Shown here piece by piece: positions 54,346 to 64,000 of a DNA stretch of 64,000 bases (positions are counted from its first letter, which is position 1; the number at the start of each line of letters is the position of its first letter). Both the position numbers and the translations under genes were made by a program. The notes under the pieces are model-generated. The model made no database searches, was not told the origin of the DNA, and was given only the letters and a program-made list of their open reading frames with translations. This DNA is from Gracilaria gracilis (lineage: Eukaryota; Rhodophyta; Florideophyceae; Gracilariales; Gracilariaceae): positions 124,001-188,000 of the forward strand of contig JARGSG010000050.1 in NCBI GenBank assembly GCA_030374805.1. Direction: 5' to 3'.

Positions 54346-57300
54346 TTAAGATTGCGTGATTGAATCTAGTATCTCTTTGGGCAGCTGGCCTTCGACCATT
54401 ATGCTATTTAAGCCCTTAAACATGTGAGGGTTGATTTTGGTCAGGGCATCATCCGGGTTCATGTGTCCTGGTATCCACTCTAGGGAGTTGATCTCCCGGG
54501 ACTCAAAGAAATCACGGAGACGCGCGATTGTTGGGCGGAGACGAAAGTCCTTTTGCTCATGTAGGGTAGATATTGTGCTGTATAGCCCAAACGAATCTAC
54601 TACATCTGGAGGTTTGGTCTCGAACCCTGGCCCTCAGGGTGTAGGAGGTACGGCACAGTTTCAGCTAGGTGTATGGCACGGTCTGCCGTATGAGCTGTGG
54701 CAAGAATTTCCTCTCTGGCAGATGAGAATGAAACTCGGTTCTGCTTGGAGCTGTGCCAATCCAGAACGTGGAACACATGGCGATCTCTGGAGCAGTAAGA
54801 CAGTCCGCACAGGAACCCTGTTTGTCCGTAGAAGGTGTTGTCTGAAGCGGCATCGCTGAATTCCATCACTTCGGCGTTGAAGTGGCGGGGAGACATTGGC
54901 TCAACAGGTGCTCTATAGAGCAGAGTCGACGATAGCGACTTCAAGTGAACTAGCGCTTGGTTGAGTTGTCCTATATAAGAGACTTTGAGGTGAGAGGCTT
55001 TTTATCGCAGCTTGCTCGCTACCAAGGAGGCCTGTGGAAGAATGCCGTGGCCAAGGAAGTTCAGTTTCCTGGTCAGTGCCTGGAAGCATCGTAGTTCTTC
55101 CGGTGTGCACACGCTGTAGATGTATTTCTTGCGATGACGGGAGAGTTCGATCGGCTTAATGGTCGAGAGAAACTCCTCCATACTCGAGGAGACGCTGAAG
55201 TCTGCGTGTTGTTTGATGAAGAGGCGGTTGAAGACCATATCTTGTCCTCTGTTAAACCGCCCTACATCGAAACTGGCGGATATGTCCTCTCGGAAGCGTT
55301 GCATATGTTCAGCCTTTACGGAGAAGATCATGTCGTCGACTACCTTGGCTAGATCAATTACTAGTTCACAGCCTTTCCACATCAGAAACAGTTGCGGAAT
55401 TCCAGGGACATTGATGAAGCCTATATCCAGCAGCCATTCCTCGACACAGAGTTGCCACAGCCTTCCGGACTCCACTAGTCCGCAGGCGGGGGCTAGTAGC
55501 TTCCAAACTTCATCTGTATATGTGCTCCAGCCTCGTGGTGGACGCATGTATATGTCCTGGTTCAGCTCTTCTGCTTGAAGGTAGGCCAATTTCAGGTCAA
55601 TTGATTCTATTGGGACGTGAAAGAGGGATGAAAGTGAGAGGAGCATACGTATAGTCGAGAACTGCGCTGGGGAAGAGTCGGGCTGAACGTTTTCTTTCTA
55701 GCGGTCTCTGTTTCCGTGAGGTACGAGGCGGCAATTCAACTTCATTATGTTCTTTTCTCAATCATGTTTAACATTGAAGAAGTGATGGGAGGATATGAGG
55801 TTTGCGTCCCTGAGGATGGACCCAATGGGCACTGCACGATATGCTCCCTTTTGCTTGTAGTTCTCTTTCTCCTTGTTGATAGACTGCTCAAGTAACAACC
55901 TGGGTGCTCCTCGAAGCTTGTGCTCTGTGAGCGGATCATTACCGAATTTGGCGTAGAGGTTCTTCAAGAAGGCTTGCTTGCGACGCGTTCGGAGGTAGAG
56001 TAGCGGAGGATGGAACCGGCTGGCCATTGTCCTTCGACGGGATGTCGAAAGGGCGTGTAACGGATGTTCCAGCAAAAAAGGCGGAGCTAAAAGGATGGTC
56101 ATCCTATTCTGCTAATGTGGTGTTCAGCTGTAGGTCATCCTCCATTATTGGCGGCTTTTCCTTTATTTGGACGAGCGTGTTTGTTGGAATATCCGGCTGT
56201 TAATGCTGTTGGACCACTTCAGGGTCGGGCGAAGATTGAGAAAATTTTGTGTACCCGAGTTCTATGCGCTCGAGTTCTTCGAGCAACTTAGACTTGAGGC
56301 GTAGACGGAGGTCTTCGTACGCAACAGTGTACGAGAAGCCGTGGAGGTCTTCTGTCGCCGAAACGATTACAAAGTGTTCATAGACCTCTTTGACAAACCC
56401 TGGATACCATTTTCCCCTCCTTGCACTTTTGACAAAGTAATAGACAGATGTCTTGAGAACAAGTAGTGTTTTCTCTAGGTGCTTTACTTCTTTCGTGCGC
56501 AGGAACGTATGCAGGGCCTGCAGAGCTGCCTTTTCGTGGTAAGCATCCGCGAGGTCCTTCGTGAGCCTAGTTTTTGGCAGGCCCTGGAGTGCCGGCCTAT
56601 ACCCTCGAGCCAGCTCAAAACTGGATACGAACCTTGAACCTAGGAAGATTTTCTTCAGGAATGCGGCTCTAGAGACCAATTCTTGGTCAGAAGGGCACTG
56701 TTGCCATCTAGGAGCCGTGAATTTCCTGTCTTTAACGAGACGTTGGATCATAAATCTGATAGCCTCGTTAGAAGACTCGACGATTCCGGGGGTGTTGTGC
56801 TGACGGGCTGGCCTAGGACGAAATTTAATACCATGCGAGTCACACATTGCCCTGAACTCTTCGCAGTCGAGTTCTGGGTCGCCCGATATTTCTGTTGGGG
56901 CGCCAATGAGTTTAGATCTAATGGAACAAAAAGCTTTCCGCAATCTTTTTCATGTTTCTCGAGAGGCATAGCCATGCGACCGAAAACCTTGAGGCTGCAT
57001 CCTTCATGTGGAGGATTAAGAGGTTGCCGAGTTCGGCTACAAACATGAAGTCCACTTGGACGTGCTCATTGAATTCCTTCAAGATACGGGAGAAAAAGAC
57101 CTTCCTGGACGCTAGTGGGCGCCAAGTGCTCGCACATGTCGTACATGGATCAAAGGCAGATTGTAGCAAGGCTTCGAGCGTCCTTGTGAGGACTCCGGCA
57201 CGTTGGTAGATCCTCTTCATGTCTTTCGGACGTAGGTGAGTGTAGAGATGAAAGCGCTTAGCGAATCGCTCTTCATTCTCTATCGTCGCTCCCCTTAGGG

Positions 57301-57690
57301 CAAGGTTCTTCGCGAAGAAGGACTTGACAGAAGAGGTGGACGAGGGCACAAGGAGGAGTCTGATTCGCTTCTTGAGTTCGGAACCAGTGTGATAGGTTCG
57401 GAGCAGAACTGAAGCGGAATTGCCGACACCTCCCTGAGGGATTAGGACTTTTTTATCCTGGTTCAGGAGGTCAGAACATGAAAGTACGTCGCTGCCCAAC
57501 AGAATTGGTCCCTTGCCATCCACTACGTAGAATGGTAGCGAGAAGGGAGTTCCATTCTCTTCATTACCTTTAATTTTCTACATGGCAAAGGTGGGCATGG
57601 CATCACCGCACTCTTCACCGAAGCCGTGACGGAAAGGTTCGCAATCCAACTCATCGAGGGCCAAGTCTGCTCCCAATGACACGCAGAGCT
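54346..57690 (-). pseudogene. Copia pol, decayed
   Basis: Readable in pieces on the minus strand: protease end (GPILLGSDVL); GAG-pre-integrase zinc region; integrase core with HVQVDFMFV, GDPELDCEEF and GIVESSNEAI, giving D, D and E; RT with IESIDLKLAYLQAEELNQDIYM and VVDDMIFSV in place of Y-DD; RNase H (SSAREEILATA, then LEWIPGHMNPDDALTK) ending at TAA 54346-54348. The order protease-integrase-RT-RNase H is the Copia order. Stops occur at 56200, near 55755, near 55700, at 55002 and near 54600, with a shift near 56930. Confidence 0.9.
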
Positions 57691-57798
57691 TTGCAATGGC
57701 GCCGAGAGATCCGACGCTCTTTGGACAGCCCGGGTCGACGATTGGATTCGGATCCGCGAAAGCGGGAAACAGGTTGGAGTAGGCTACTTCCCCTGCAG

Positions 57799-59028
57799 TT
57801 AAAGATGACTGCGTTGGGAGAGGTTGGAGCCTTTGTGTATACCCTTGTCGGATCTATTAACTGTTTCCGACTTAGCTCTCTTCTCTTTGTCCGCGCGGAT
57901 GCGCTTGGTCTCATGGGAAGGACTTTGGCATTTGTAACTTTCGCTGGGATGCGTTTTGGATCCACACTCGAAACAGTATCCAGACTCTCGTTCGCACTTG
58001 CGTTTGTTTTGCTGGCGAGGTCGAGAACTGGTACCACGCTGCTGGTTCCTGGTCTGCTGAGAAGTATCGTTACCCGGCCTCTTATTGCCTTGCTTCTGGA
58101 ATGCTGCAAGCGCCTGTTGAACGCGCTGCCCGACCATGTTCTCTATGTCAGCCTTTGTGTATGCTTTCTCAGCCGCCTTGGGCGTGAAAGTCAGATGGCG
58201 AATAACCTTAACTGCGTCGTCGAGGTTCAACTTGCAACGAGGGCCGGTGGAGAACATGTCATGGATTTGGTTGTCTTCAGGAGAACGATCAGTCAGGTAC
58301 TCAATGACTTCTGTGTACCCTTCAAGAAGTCCCTGTGCTCCGCTGCCTAAGTCAGTAGCCTTGCAACGAGCGGTATTAGCGTTGTCGGAGAAATGCGGCA
58401 GGGATTCGTCGGAGTTGAAGAGGTCCGAGAACTTTTCAAAGAATTCGAGAACAGAAGCATGGGAGCTTTTCGAGATTGAGACTTCCGTTTTCGGTTGGTC
58501 TTTCTTGCGGGCTTCGGTAAGCGCGACAAGTTGGAGCTTGGAGTTGGTAGGAGTCTCCTCGCTGAGCATAGCATTGTTGAGAAGAATTATTGCCAAGACC
58601 TCACTAACCTGCGAAGGCGTTGATAATCTCACATGCATCAGATGGTCGGCGGCCAAACCTCTGAAGCGGGAGACGAAAGCGTTGAGATCTTCGCTTCGAC
58701 GAAGTCGGCATTGCGTCACATCGGTGAAAAAGGATATTAAGCGGGTAAATATCTCTATTGGAGGATCAACAGCGATGAGCTTGACGATATCTTTGACACC
58801 CTGGGTTTGGTCTCCCTGCTTCAAGTCGATTTGTTGCTTGGCAACAGCTTCGTCGACGATCGACTTTTGCTCACGAGGAAGGCCACGGTCATAAAAGTGA
58901 CGCGCGAGTGTAGAGTACACGGTTTTGTATAACCTGTCGGTGCCCTTTTCAGCGGCTGCCTGAATAGTTTCAACCCATTGTGAGAAATCCCGTCTGTACT
59001 CTTGTAGATCGCCTTCGGGTTTGAACAT
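57799..59028 (-). CDS. Copia gag
   Basis: The frame is open from inside the 5' LTR (59109) to 57799; the first ATG is at 59028, giving about 409 residues. It has a helical gag core of the retrotran_gag type (QWVETIQ, LISFFTDVTQCRLRRSEDLNAFVSRF) and a zinc knuckle near the C-terminus (CFECGSKTHPSESYKC, with a longer last spacing than the classical CCHC). A basic tail follows. The gag frame is intact although pol is not. Confidence 0.85.
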   Translation of the reverse strand: MFKPEGDLQEYRRDFSQWVETIQAAAEKGTDRLYKTVYSTLARHFYDRGLPREQKSIVDEAVAKQQIDLKQGDQTQGVKDIVKLIAVDPPIEIFTRLISFFTDVTQCRLRRSEDLNAFVSRFRGLAADHLMHVRLSTPSQVSEVLAIILLNNAMLSEETPTNSKLQLVALTEARKKDQPKTEVSISKSSHASVLEFFEKFSDLFNSDESLPHFSDNANTARCKATDLGSGAQGLLEGYTEVIEYLTDRSPEDNQIHDMFSTGPRCKLNLDDAVKVIRHLTFTPKAAEKAYTKADIENMVGQRVQQALAAFQKQGNKRPGNDTSQQTRNQQRGTSSRPRQQNKRKCERESGYCFECGSKTHPSESYKCQSPSHETKRIRADKEKRAKSETVNRSDKGIHKGSNLSQRSHL

Positions 59029-59065
59029 TGGCGGGTCTGTAGGCACAAGCTGTTTAGAACGTAAA

Positions 59066-59079
59066 CCTGGGCTTATAAC
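59066..59079 (-). promoter_or_regulatory. Copia primer-binding site, initiator-tRNA-half type
   Basis: Directly after the 5' LTR the minus strand reads GTTATAAGCCCAGG. Drosophila copia is primed by a cleaved initiator methionine tRNA whose complement begins GTTATGGGCCCAG. Eleven of fourteen positions agree, two of the differences being G-to-A changes. This is an inference from memory of that tRNA. Confidence 0.55.
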
Positions 59080-59393
59080 TGTGGCAGTGGAGTCAATCGT
59101 AGGAGACAAGCTGTCGCGTTAGGTTTGTAAGGCTTGGCGAAGAAGAGGGCGCAGACAGCCAGCGAGAGCTCTGAGGTCTTTCCTCTCTGGCGCCTCTTCG
59201 GGGCTCGCCAGGTCGGCAAGCCCCTCTTTATGGTAGGCCCCCTCCCGGGCACGCCTCCAACCGCGAGGTGCGCCGGGAGGTCAAAATGATATGATCCCAG
59301 TGGCCGCTTGCGCGCATGCGCGCAACGCAGTTAGTGACAGCTTACGTCGGGGGTCCGCGAGAGCGGACCTCGAACGTGTCACAGGTGTCCACA
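59080..59393 (-). repeat. Copia 5' LTR
   Basis: Pairs with 41405-41725. It is followed on the plus strand by AAAAC, the target duplication. Confidence 0.88.
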
Positions 59394-59676
59394 AAAACAC
59401 CACTATGTACGATACACGTACATTGGCTGCCACAGCCGATGTACTACATTCGCACCGCAGCCTCACCGTTTAAAATATTTATGGCCTATGGTCACCTGAG
59501 GTGACCTGAGTCATTAACACAGCTTGTGGCATCGTGTCCATGTGGTTTCCACCGTCGCTCCCGCTCGTACCATACTCTGTCACGTGTTTTGGTAGTCGTT
59601 CTCTCTCATCTGGTTTGAAACCCTTCGTTCGGAATCGTATGACAGTGCGTAAACGAACGCATACATCCAAAAGACG
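59394..59676. other. Flank of the Copia element
   Basis: No gene. It includes a GGTCACCTGAGGTGACC palindrome near 59490-59506. Confidence 0.5.
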
Positions 59677-60685
59677 TTGAAAGCAATGGATGCTAGGCAA
59701 TCTCGATCTTATACTGCTGATGAACCCCCGCGTAAGAAATGTCGAAGAGAACCCATGAGAAGGGAATTGTGGACAGTTGGTGACGAAGAAGGGTACTTGG
59801 AAGATCACGTCTGTCGACTACTCATGGGAGCTGGCGCGTTTGAAGAGTTGATTTGGCTATTATTTAGGCCGCAGTAGATCGTGAAGCAATTATGGCACGG
59901 TGGGATCATGGCCATGGAATCAGATATTTCTATTGGGATTAAAGTTCTTGGGAATGCTAACGTTTAAGATAAAGAGGAAAAGATAAAGAGCCTAGGGGTG
60001 ATTGGACAAGCAGCACGACTGACTCACAACGCTGTGTTAGAGAACCCAAGGGAAGCGTGGTTTCCGCTGTACGGACGTCTGGTAGGGTACTCGGAGAAGT
60101 GCAAGACGACACGCACGTTTTTGGATGAAGTAGAAAAACGTGCCGAGCGACCATGGGTAAAGGCAAGCAAAGGGATGTTGACAGCTGCAGTAGGGGTTGT
60201 ATTGGATAGAATTTCAGTAGTAGACCGTTTCGTCGACAGCGTTAGGAGCACAGAGGAGGAGCTGATAATCTCATATGAAAGTTACAATGGGAAGGTACAG
60301 GCGTATAACCTCACGTGCGCCAGCCGCAGGACTGTAGAGATTTTGGAAGATTTATCCCTCGTGACCATTTTTGAAAGACGGAAGAGTGGTCGTAGGTGTG
60401 GGCAATGATAACAATGTGAAACTGTTGGAAACTGCGAGTGGTTTGATGAAGAGCAAAGTGGTAGGAAGGAGTACATCAGATGTTACTTGCATTGGATTGA
60501 GTGAGGATTCGGGATTGGTTGCATGTGGGCTGGAAGACACTGGCAAAGTACTGGTGTGGGACTTGCATAGTGACGGCGCGCCTCGTCAACTTGTGATTGC
60601 AAGCAACTCGGCTTGTGAATTGGCTATCAACTCCACTGGGAGCGACTCCTGGCCTAGGAGCGGGTCTAACTTTCAGGTTGATTGA
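59677..60685 (+). pseudogene. Relic of a NACHT/NB-ARC-WD40 protein
   Basis: One frame covers 59677-60408 with TAG 59875-59877 and a TAA near 59967. It then shifts near 60400 into 60371-60685. The first piece, EGYLEDHVCRLLMGAGAFEELIWLLFRPQ, matches the helical segment after the nucleotide-binding domain in APAF-1-like WD40 proteins, where the interrupted next residue is normally tryptophan. After a linker the last part begins a WD40 repeat (VKLLETASG, VTCIGLSEDSGLVACGLEDTGKVLVWDL). The ATPase domain is missing. Such proteins are often immune or signalling switches. Confidence 0.6.
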
Positions 60686-61046
60686 GTGAGATTGGGCGAA
60701 AGGTTGTTTGCGTTTTGAGGAACGGCACTGGTGGGAACGGCACTGTATTGATGTGGGGTTTGGGCAGTGGGGAAGAACTACGTCGGTGTTCTCGGAATGC
60801 TATTTTAGTATGCTAGATCGCTAGTTGTGAAAATAAAGGTCCGAAAAAACTAGCATTTTTGCAGTTTGCGCTAGTTGGCAAGGCAAAAAAAATGTTGGAA
60901 ATTAATTTTCCTTTCAGTGCAGTTCAAACTTCATCTACTGGAGTTGAAGGTTAGTTTAAAGTTCCCCTGACACCGTTCGTAACTTTACATTCCCCACACT
61001 CGTCCAAAACATTCTAAAAAATTACGAACCCACCACCAGCGCTCCC
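60686..61046. other. Intergenic, no gene seen
   Basis: AT-rich sequence without a supported ORF. It may hold the 3' end signals of the gene at 61047-62000. Confidence 0.5.
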
Positions 61047-62000
61047 TTATTCTAACCCTGCATTCGGATCCTGAGTCTCAGTTTCCCTAAATGTCAAGTT
61101 GAAAAACTCCAACGGAACACTCTCTCCATTCTCGTACACCCTCCTAGCCCCAAACCGGCTTCCAACCCCTCCCAGTCTCTTCTCCTCCTGCTGCTCCATT
61201 ATGCGCTCCACCGTTCGAACAGCCGCCGCCGCACTACCAAAGCCAACTAGTGGCGCTCCACCCGGCAGCTGCCGCGGCACACTCACCTCCTCATCCTCGT
61301 CCACAATCACCCCACCCTTTCGCCTCTTCCTCAGCCGACTTCCCCCAAACTCCCCCCCATCCCCTTCTCCGCTCCTCCCCCTCACACTTCCACGTCCACC
61401 ACGAGAGCCAGGGGTCACCGGTGACCCTTTCTATCTTCCCGCCTCCCTCCCAACGCGTCCTTCCCTCACCAGTTCCTTCACCTCCAAAAACAATTGGCTC
61501 GCCTTCTCCACCTGTCCCACTTGCGCCTCCAACACCTCCACACGGCCTCTCAGCCCCATATTCTCCCTTCTCAGCGTCACCAGCTCCCTCCCAACGCACT
61601 CTACCATCCCACTCACATGCCGTCCAGTCTGCATTCCAGCCAACTTCATTTTTTTCCGAATCGTCGAAATCAAATCCATTGGCACCCCAATCTCCGACAC
61701 ACTTAGCACCACCCCTCCCATCTCACCAACCATCCCAGAAAGCCAGTCGTCCAAATTCTCCTTCAAATCCCCTCCAAGCCTCCTGAACCGCTCCTACATC
61801 TCCGCCGCAAACCTCCTCTTCGGTTCCCCCTCCCCTCCACCCCCATCACCCCCACCTCCCCCTCCATCCCCAATTCCCTCCTTCTCCCCCATGCAAACCT
61901 TGTCCCCACCGTCCTTCTTCCTTCCCGGTGGCGTCTATGGTATCTCCGTCCGATGAAGCAGAGCCACTAGCTCCTCGTCTTCGACGTACCCATTCGACAT
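61047..62000 (-). CDS. Gly/Arg-rich coiled-coil protein with three in-frame TAG codons
   Basis: From ATG 62000 (MSNGYVEDEELVALL) one frame runs 318 codons to TAA 61047-61049. It is interrupted only by TAG at 61935-61937, 61794-61796 and 61431-61433. It has a Gly-rich linker, a helical region (LDDWLSGMVGEMGG, STIRKKMKLAGM), a leucine-zipper-like coiled coil (ELVTLRRENMGLRGRVEVLEAQVGQVEK), a Gly/Arg-rich nuclear-like stretch (SRLRKRRKGG) and an acidic end. All three TAGs stand where Gln would suit the context. Either TAG is read through, or each TAG is the 3' end of a small intron, or the gene is a young pseudogene. Family unknown. Confidence 0.55.
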
Positions 62001-62565
62001 CGCAGAAATAAACGGCGGTTCACGATAACGAAGATAGATAAGAACAAGCGAGATGAACCCAACAGTTGCAGCACTCCCCCCCACTGCGCGAACCCGTGGC
62101 ACTATCGGCCACACACCCCCTTGCGCGGCACAACCCTTTGTTCGCCATTCACACCCACTCCTATTTCCCGCCATTCCATACAATTACCATTTTTTCCCTA
62201 GAAATCTCCACATTTTCCCAACCTCGGTGCATACAATATCCAAATAAAACCCCTGATGCACCACCTCTCAAGTACCAATGGTACCATAAACTCTTACTTT
62301 CTATGCTTTATTCACTGCATACCTTCTCATAAACACACTTTTCGACCCTACCTCCGCTGCAGCCCTGCTGCCCATTTCTTTCCATTACCGAATCATACAA
62401 ATCCTCTTATCCCCTGGAACACTTTTATCCATGACCAAAACACCAGTCCGCTCGTGTACGTAAAGCTGTCCCCACTCCTTAGAATGTAGACCACTTTCCT
62501 TCCACAGCTACCAGCACCCGACACCTTCCAACAGCCCATACCTTCAAACAAACAAACTCATCGCA
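62001..62565. other. Intergenic, divergent 5' region
   Basis: Lies between the divergent starts of the coiled-coil gene and the dehydrogenase relic. Pyrimidine-rich and low in coding signal. The coiled-coil frame stays open upstream of 62000 to 62183 without a better ATG context. Confidence 0.5.
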
Positions 62566-63396
62566 ATGAGCTGCCATTCATCTTCCCTCCGTTCTACAAT
62601 CATTCCAGCTGTTGTCGTAGGGAGAGATCGTATTCGCACCATGCTTTACAACAATGGTTCCCCTCAGGACACCTTTCTCTCCATCGAAGACTTAATTTCC
62701 GCAGAGTGCCTTCCCCAAGGTCCAATCTTCTTCTGTGGCAGGAACGACCTTCTCGAAGAAGTAATTCTATCTTGTCCAGCACAACGAGCAGAAAACTCGG
62801 TCTTCATCCAGAATGGTCACATTCTTTCCATCCTTTCCCAACACGAAATTGAGCACTGCACACGAGCCGCTCTTTACATCGCCGTTCCCACTGTCGGCGC
62901 CTCCCCACAGGATGGTGTCACGCCTCTCTCTCCCAATGGTCTAACCACAGCCACCGGGAAGTGGGCTCTGGCAATAGCTGAACGCCTCTGAACCGCAGGT
63001 CTGACTTGCAGTATCGTCGACGAAAACACCTTTTCCAAGTCTTACTACTAAAAGCTCGTTGGGATCTCTTCCTTCAATCTCGTCGGTTCTTGATTTGGAT
63101 TCGTTACCATGCATGAAGTCGCTACCAAGTACAAAACTATTGTCTCAACTATAATGAAAGAGTTTCTAGGGATAGTCACCTTCAACACAGGTCTCTCCTT
63201 CAATATCCCTTCTACAGTGGAATCCCTTCTGGAATACGGCAGCACCCTTACTTCCTTCCCAGCTTCTTTCTTGGAGTATGAATCTAGAAATGCTTACTTC
63301 TATCTCACCTCCGCAGATGAAAAACCAGCCGGAAGGCAGGACCCTGCCCCTTTTCACATCACCTATATCAACGCTCTTAGACATCACATTCTCTAG
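62566..63396 (+). pseudogene. Relic of a conserved NAD-binding dehydrogenase-like protein
   Basis: One frame covers the whole stretch with stops at 62989-62991 (TGA), near 63048 (TAA) and near 63093 (TGA). The N-terminus VVVGRDRIRTML replaces the usual GxGxxG nucleotide-binding loop. Then come GPIFFCGRNDLLEEVI, VFIQNGHILSIL and ALYIAVPTVGASP, then LSPNGLTTATGKWA. I recognise this order from an algal and plant family related to ketopantoate or 6-phosphogluconate dehydrogenases, from memory only. The C-terminal helical part (63109-63396) is open. The broken loop and stops mean it is inactive. Confidence 0.5.
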
Positions 63397-64000
63397 TAAT
63401 TAGAACAAATTTTAAACCTCGTACTCGTTGCAACTACACACACAACCCGTTTTTGTTCTCCAATTCTTTTTTAGTTGCCGCTTAAACAAATCAGCTCTTC
63501 ACTTTTTATGTCAAGTCTCTATCACAAACAAACACAACAGTATACGTGCTACCCCTATAAGAACGTTTTGGAGAAAGAGGAGTGCAATTTGAGGGTGGGT
63601 GGCACTTGTGGAGGATACGTGGATGACAAACGGACTTCATATTGAGTGCGCGCAATCTGCGTTTGCAGCATAATTTCGTGGTGTACAATTGGAGGACGCT
63701 TGCTAAGCGGATTGAACGCATATGGAGTGCAAACGATACATATTGCACTTCTTCTGCGCCCACATTGTTCGTAGTCTGCCCCCCGCGATGTCCAAATGCA
63801 CTCCATGCGCACTCACAATAATGAAATAAACTATTAAAAAAATTACTCTGCCCTGACAAGAGTGTCCATTTGGAGCGCGAACGGGTTTATAGATCGAGTG
63901 CAGGTGGATGCTGAACTCTGCAAAAGATGCGCTCCACTTGCACTCACAAAAATGAAAAAAATTCTTGTAGGGTACATTATACCTACTCATCGTCGTCATC
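63397..64000. repeat. Intergenic with imperfect direct repeats
   Basis: Segments around 63795-63855 and 63925-63980 share GC-CTCCA...GCACTCACAA-AATGAAA-AA...ATT with a period near 130 bp. GAGTGC / GCACTC hexamers recur on both strands from 63640 to 63950. It may be part of a larger repeat continuing past the window. No gene is visible. Confidence 0.45.

Larger units (their letters stand above)
41405..59393 (-). mobile_element. Copia retrotransposon with an antisense extra gene and two nested insertions
   Basis: LTRs of 321 bp (41405-41725) and 314 bp (59080-59393) in the same orientation are bounded by TGTGG...CC(A/C)CA and flanked by a perfect AAAAC duplication (41400-41404 and 59394-59398). 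The sense strand is minus: 5' LTR, primer site, gag, pol (protease, integrase, RT, RNase H), an antisense extra gene, purine tract, 3' LTR. Without Gypsy-2 and the solo LTR it would be about 7.2 kb. The LTRs differ at many positions and pol has many stops, so this is the oldest element here. Confidence 0.92.

Noticed and set aside
61099-61956. 285-codon Pro/Ser-rich plus-strand ORF
   Set aside because: It is the complement of the G-rich coiled-coil gene; long pyrimidine runs leave the other strand open by composition alone.
61047-62000. Genome-wide reassignment of TAG to glutamine
   Set aside because: Other decayed genes carry TAG, TAA and TGA alike, and the intact PurE-PurC gene ends in TGA; one gene cannot support a code change.
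1-64000. CRISPR arrays, bacterial operons, rRNA or tRNA genes
   Set aside because: No regular repeat-spacer series, no Shine-Dalgarno-led gene strings, and no cloverleaf with a proper GGTTC arm was found on reading both strands.

Overview
The window is nuclear DNA of a eukaryote. It is dense in transposable elements and has few introns. I infer a red alga, probably a florideophyte. The support is one intact intron-less housekeeping gene with a plastid-type leader and an unusual PurE-PurC domain order, a starch-debranching pullulanase relic, a gyrase-A relic of organelle type, and chromodomain Gypsy, Copia, piggyBac, Harbinger and hAT elements. The species is not proven by the sequence. Cellular genes are the minority. 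The clear intact ones are two tandem acyltransferase-3-like membrane proteins, a protein-kinase-like gene, the PurE-PurC fusion, and a few hypothetical proteins.

Left third (1-18.8 kb): a nest of elements. The window opens in the 3' end of a Copia pol gene, followed by a purine tract and a probable LTR start. A complete piggyBac element (216-3586, TTAA duplications) sits just inside that LTR. A PIF/Harbinger element (3636-18640, TTA duplications) sits further along. The Harbinger itself contains a solo Gypsy-type LTR (6186-7038, CAAAT duplication) and a nearly complete chromodomain Gypsy element, here called Gypsy-1 (7795-17896, TAATA duplication), which splits the Harbinger transposase gene.

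Middle (18.8-41 kb): a tandem pair of acyltransferase genes with a third decayed piece at about 27 kb, a complete hAT element (23450-26358, 8-bp duplication), and a belt of decayed genes: pullulanase, a WD40 protein, gyrase A C-terminus and an ARM/HEAT-like protein. Interspersed are ORFs that look intact (kinase-like, acidic protein, membrane protein) and the intact PurE-PurC gene at 38.0-39.7 kb. A 344-bp TA-flanked MITE lies at 41.0-41.4 kb.

Right third (41.4-64 kb): one old Copia element spans 41405-59393, with LTRs at both ends and a perfect AAAAC duplication. Between the end of pol and the 3' LTR it carries an extra, antisense-oriented gene of unknown family. That gene has since been hit by a complete Gypsy element (Gypsy-2, 42152-52034, TTATC duplication) and by a second solo LTR (52321-53173). 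Beyond the Copia lie relics of a NACHT/NB-ARC-WD40 protein and of a dehydrogenase-like protein. Between them is a G-rich coiled-coil gene whose single reading frame is interrupted by three TAG codons only.

The most notable observations are the antisense extra gene inside the Copia element, a P2X7-C-terminal-domain-like ORF antisense inside the piggyBac element, the swapped-order PurE-PurC fusion, the three-TAG reading frame, and the high density of tiny inverted repeats throughout the Gypsy elements.
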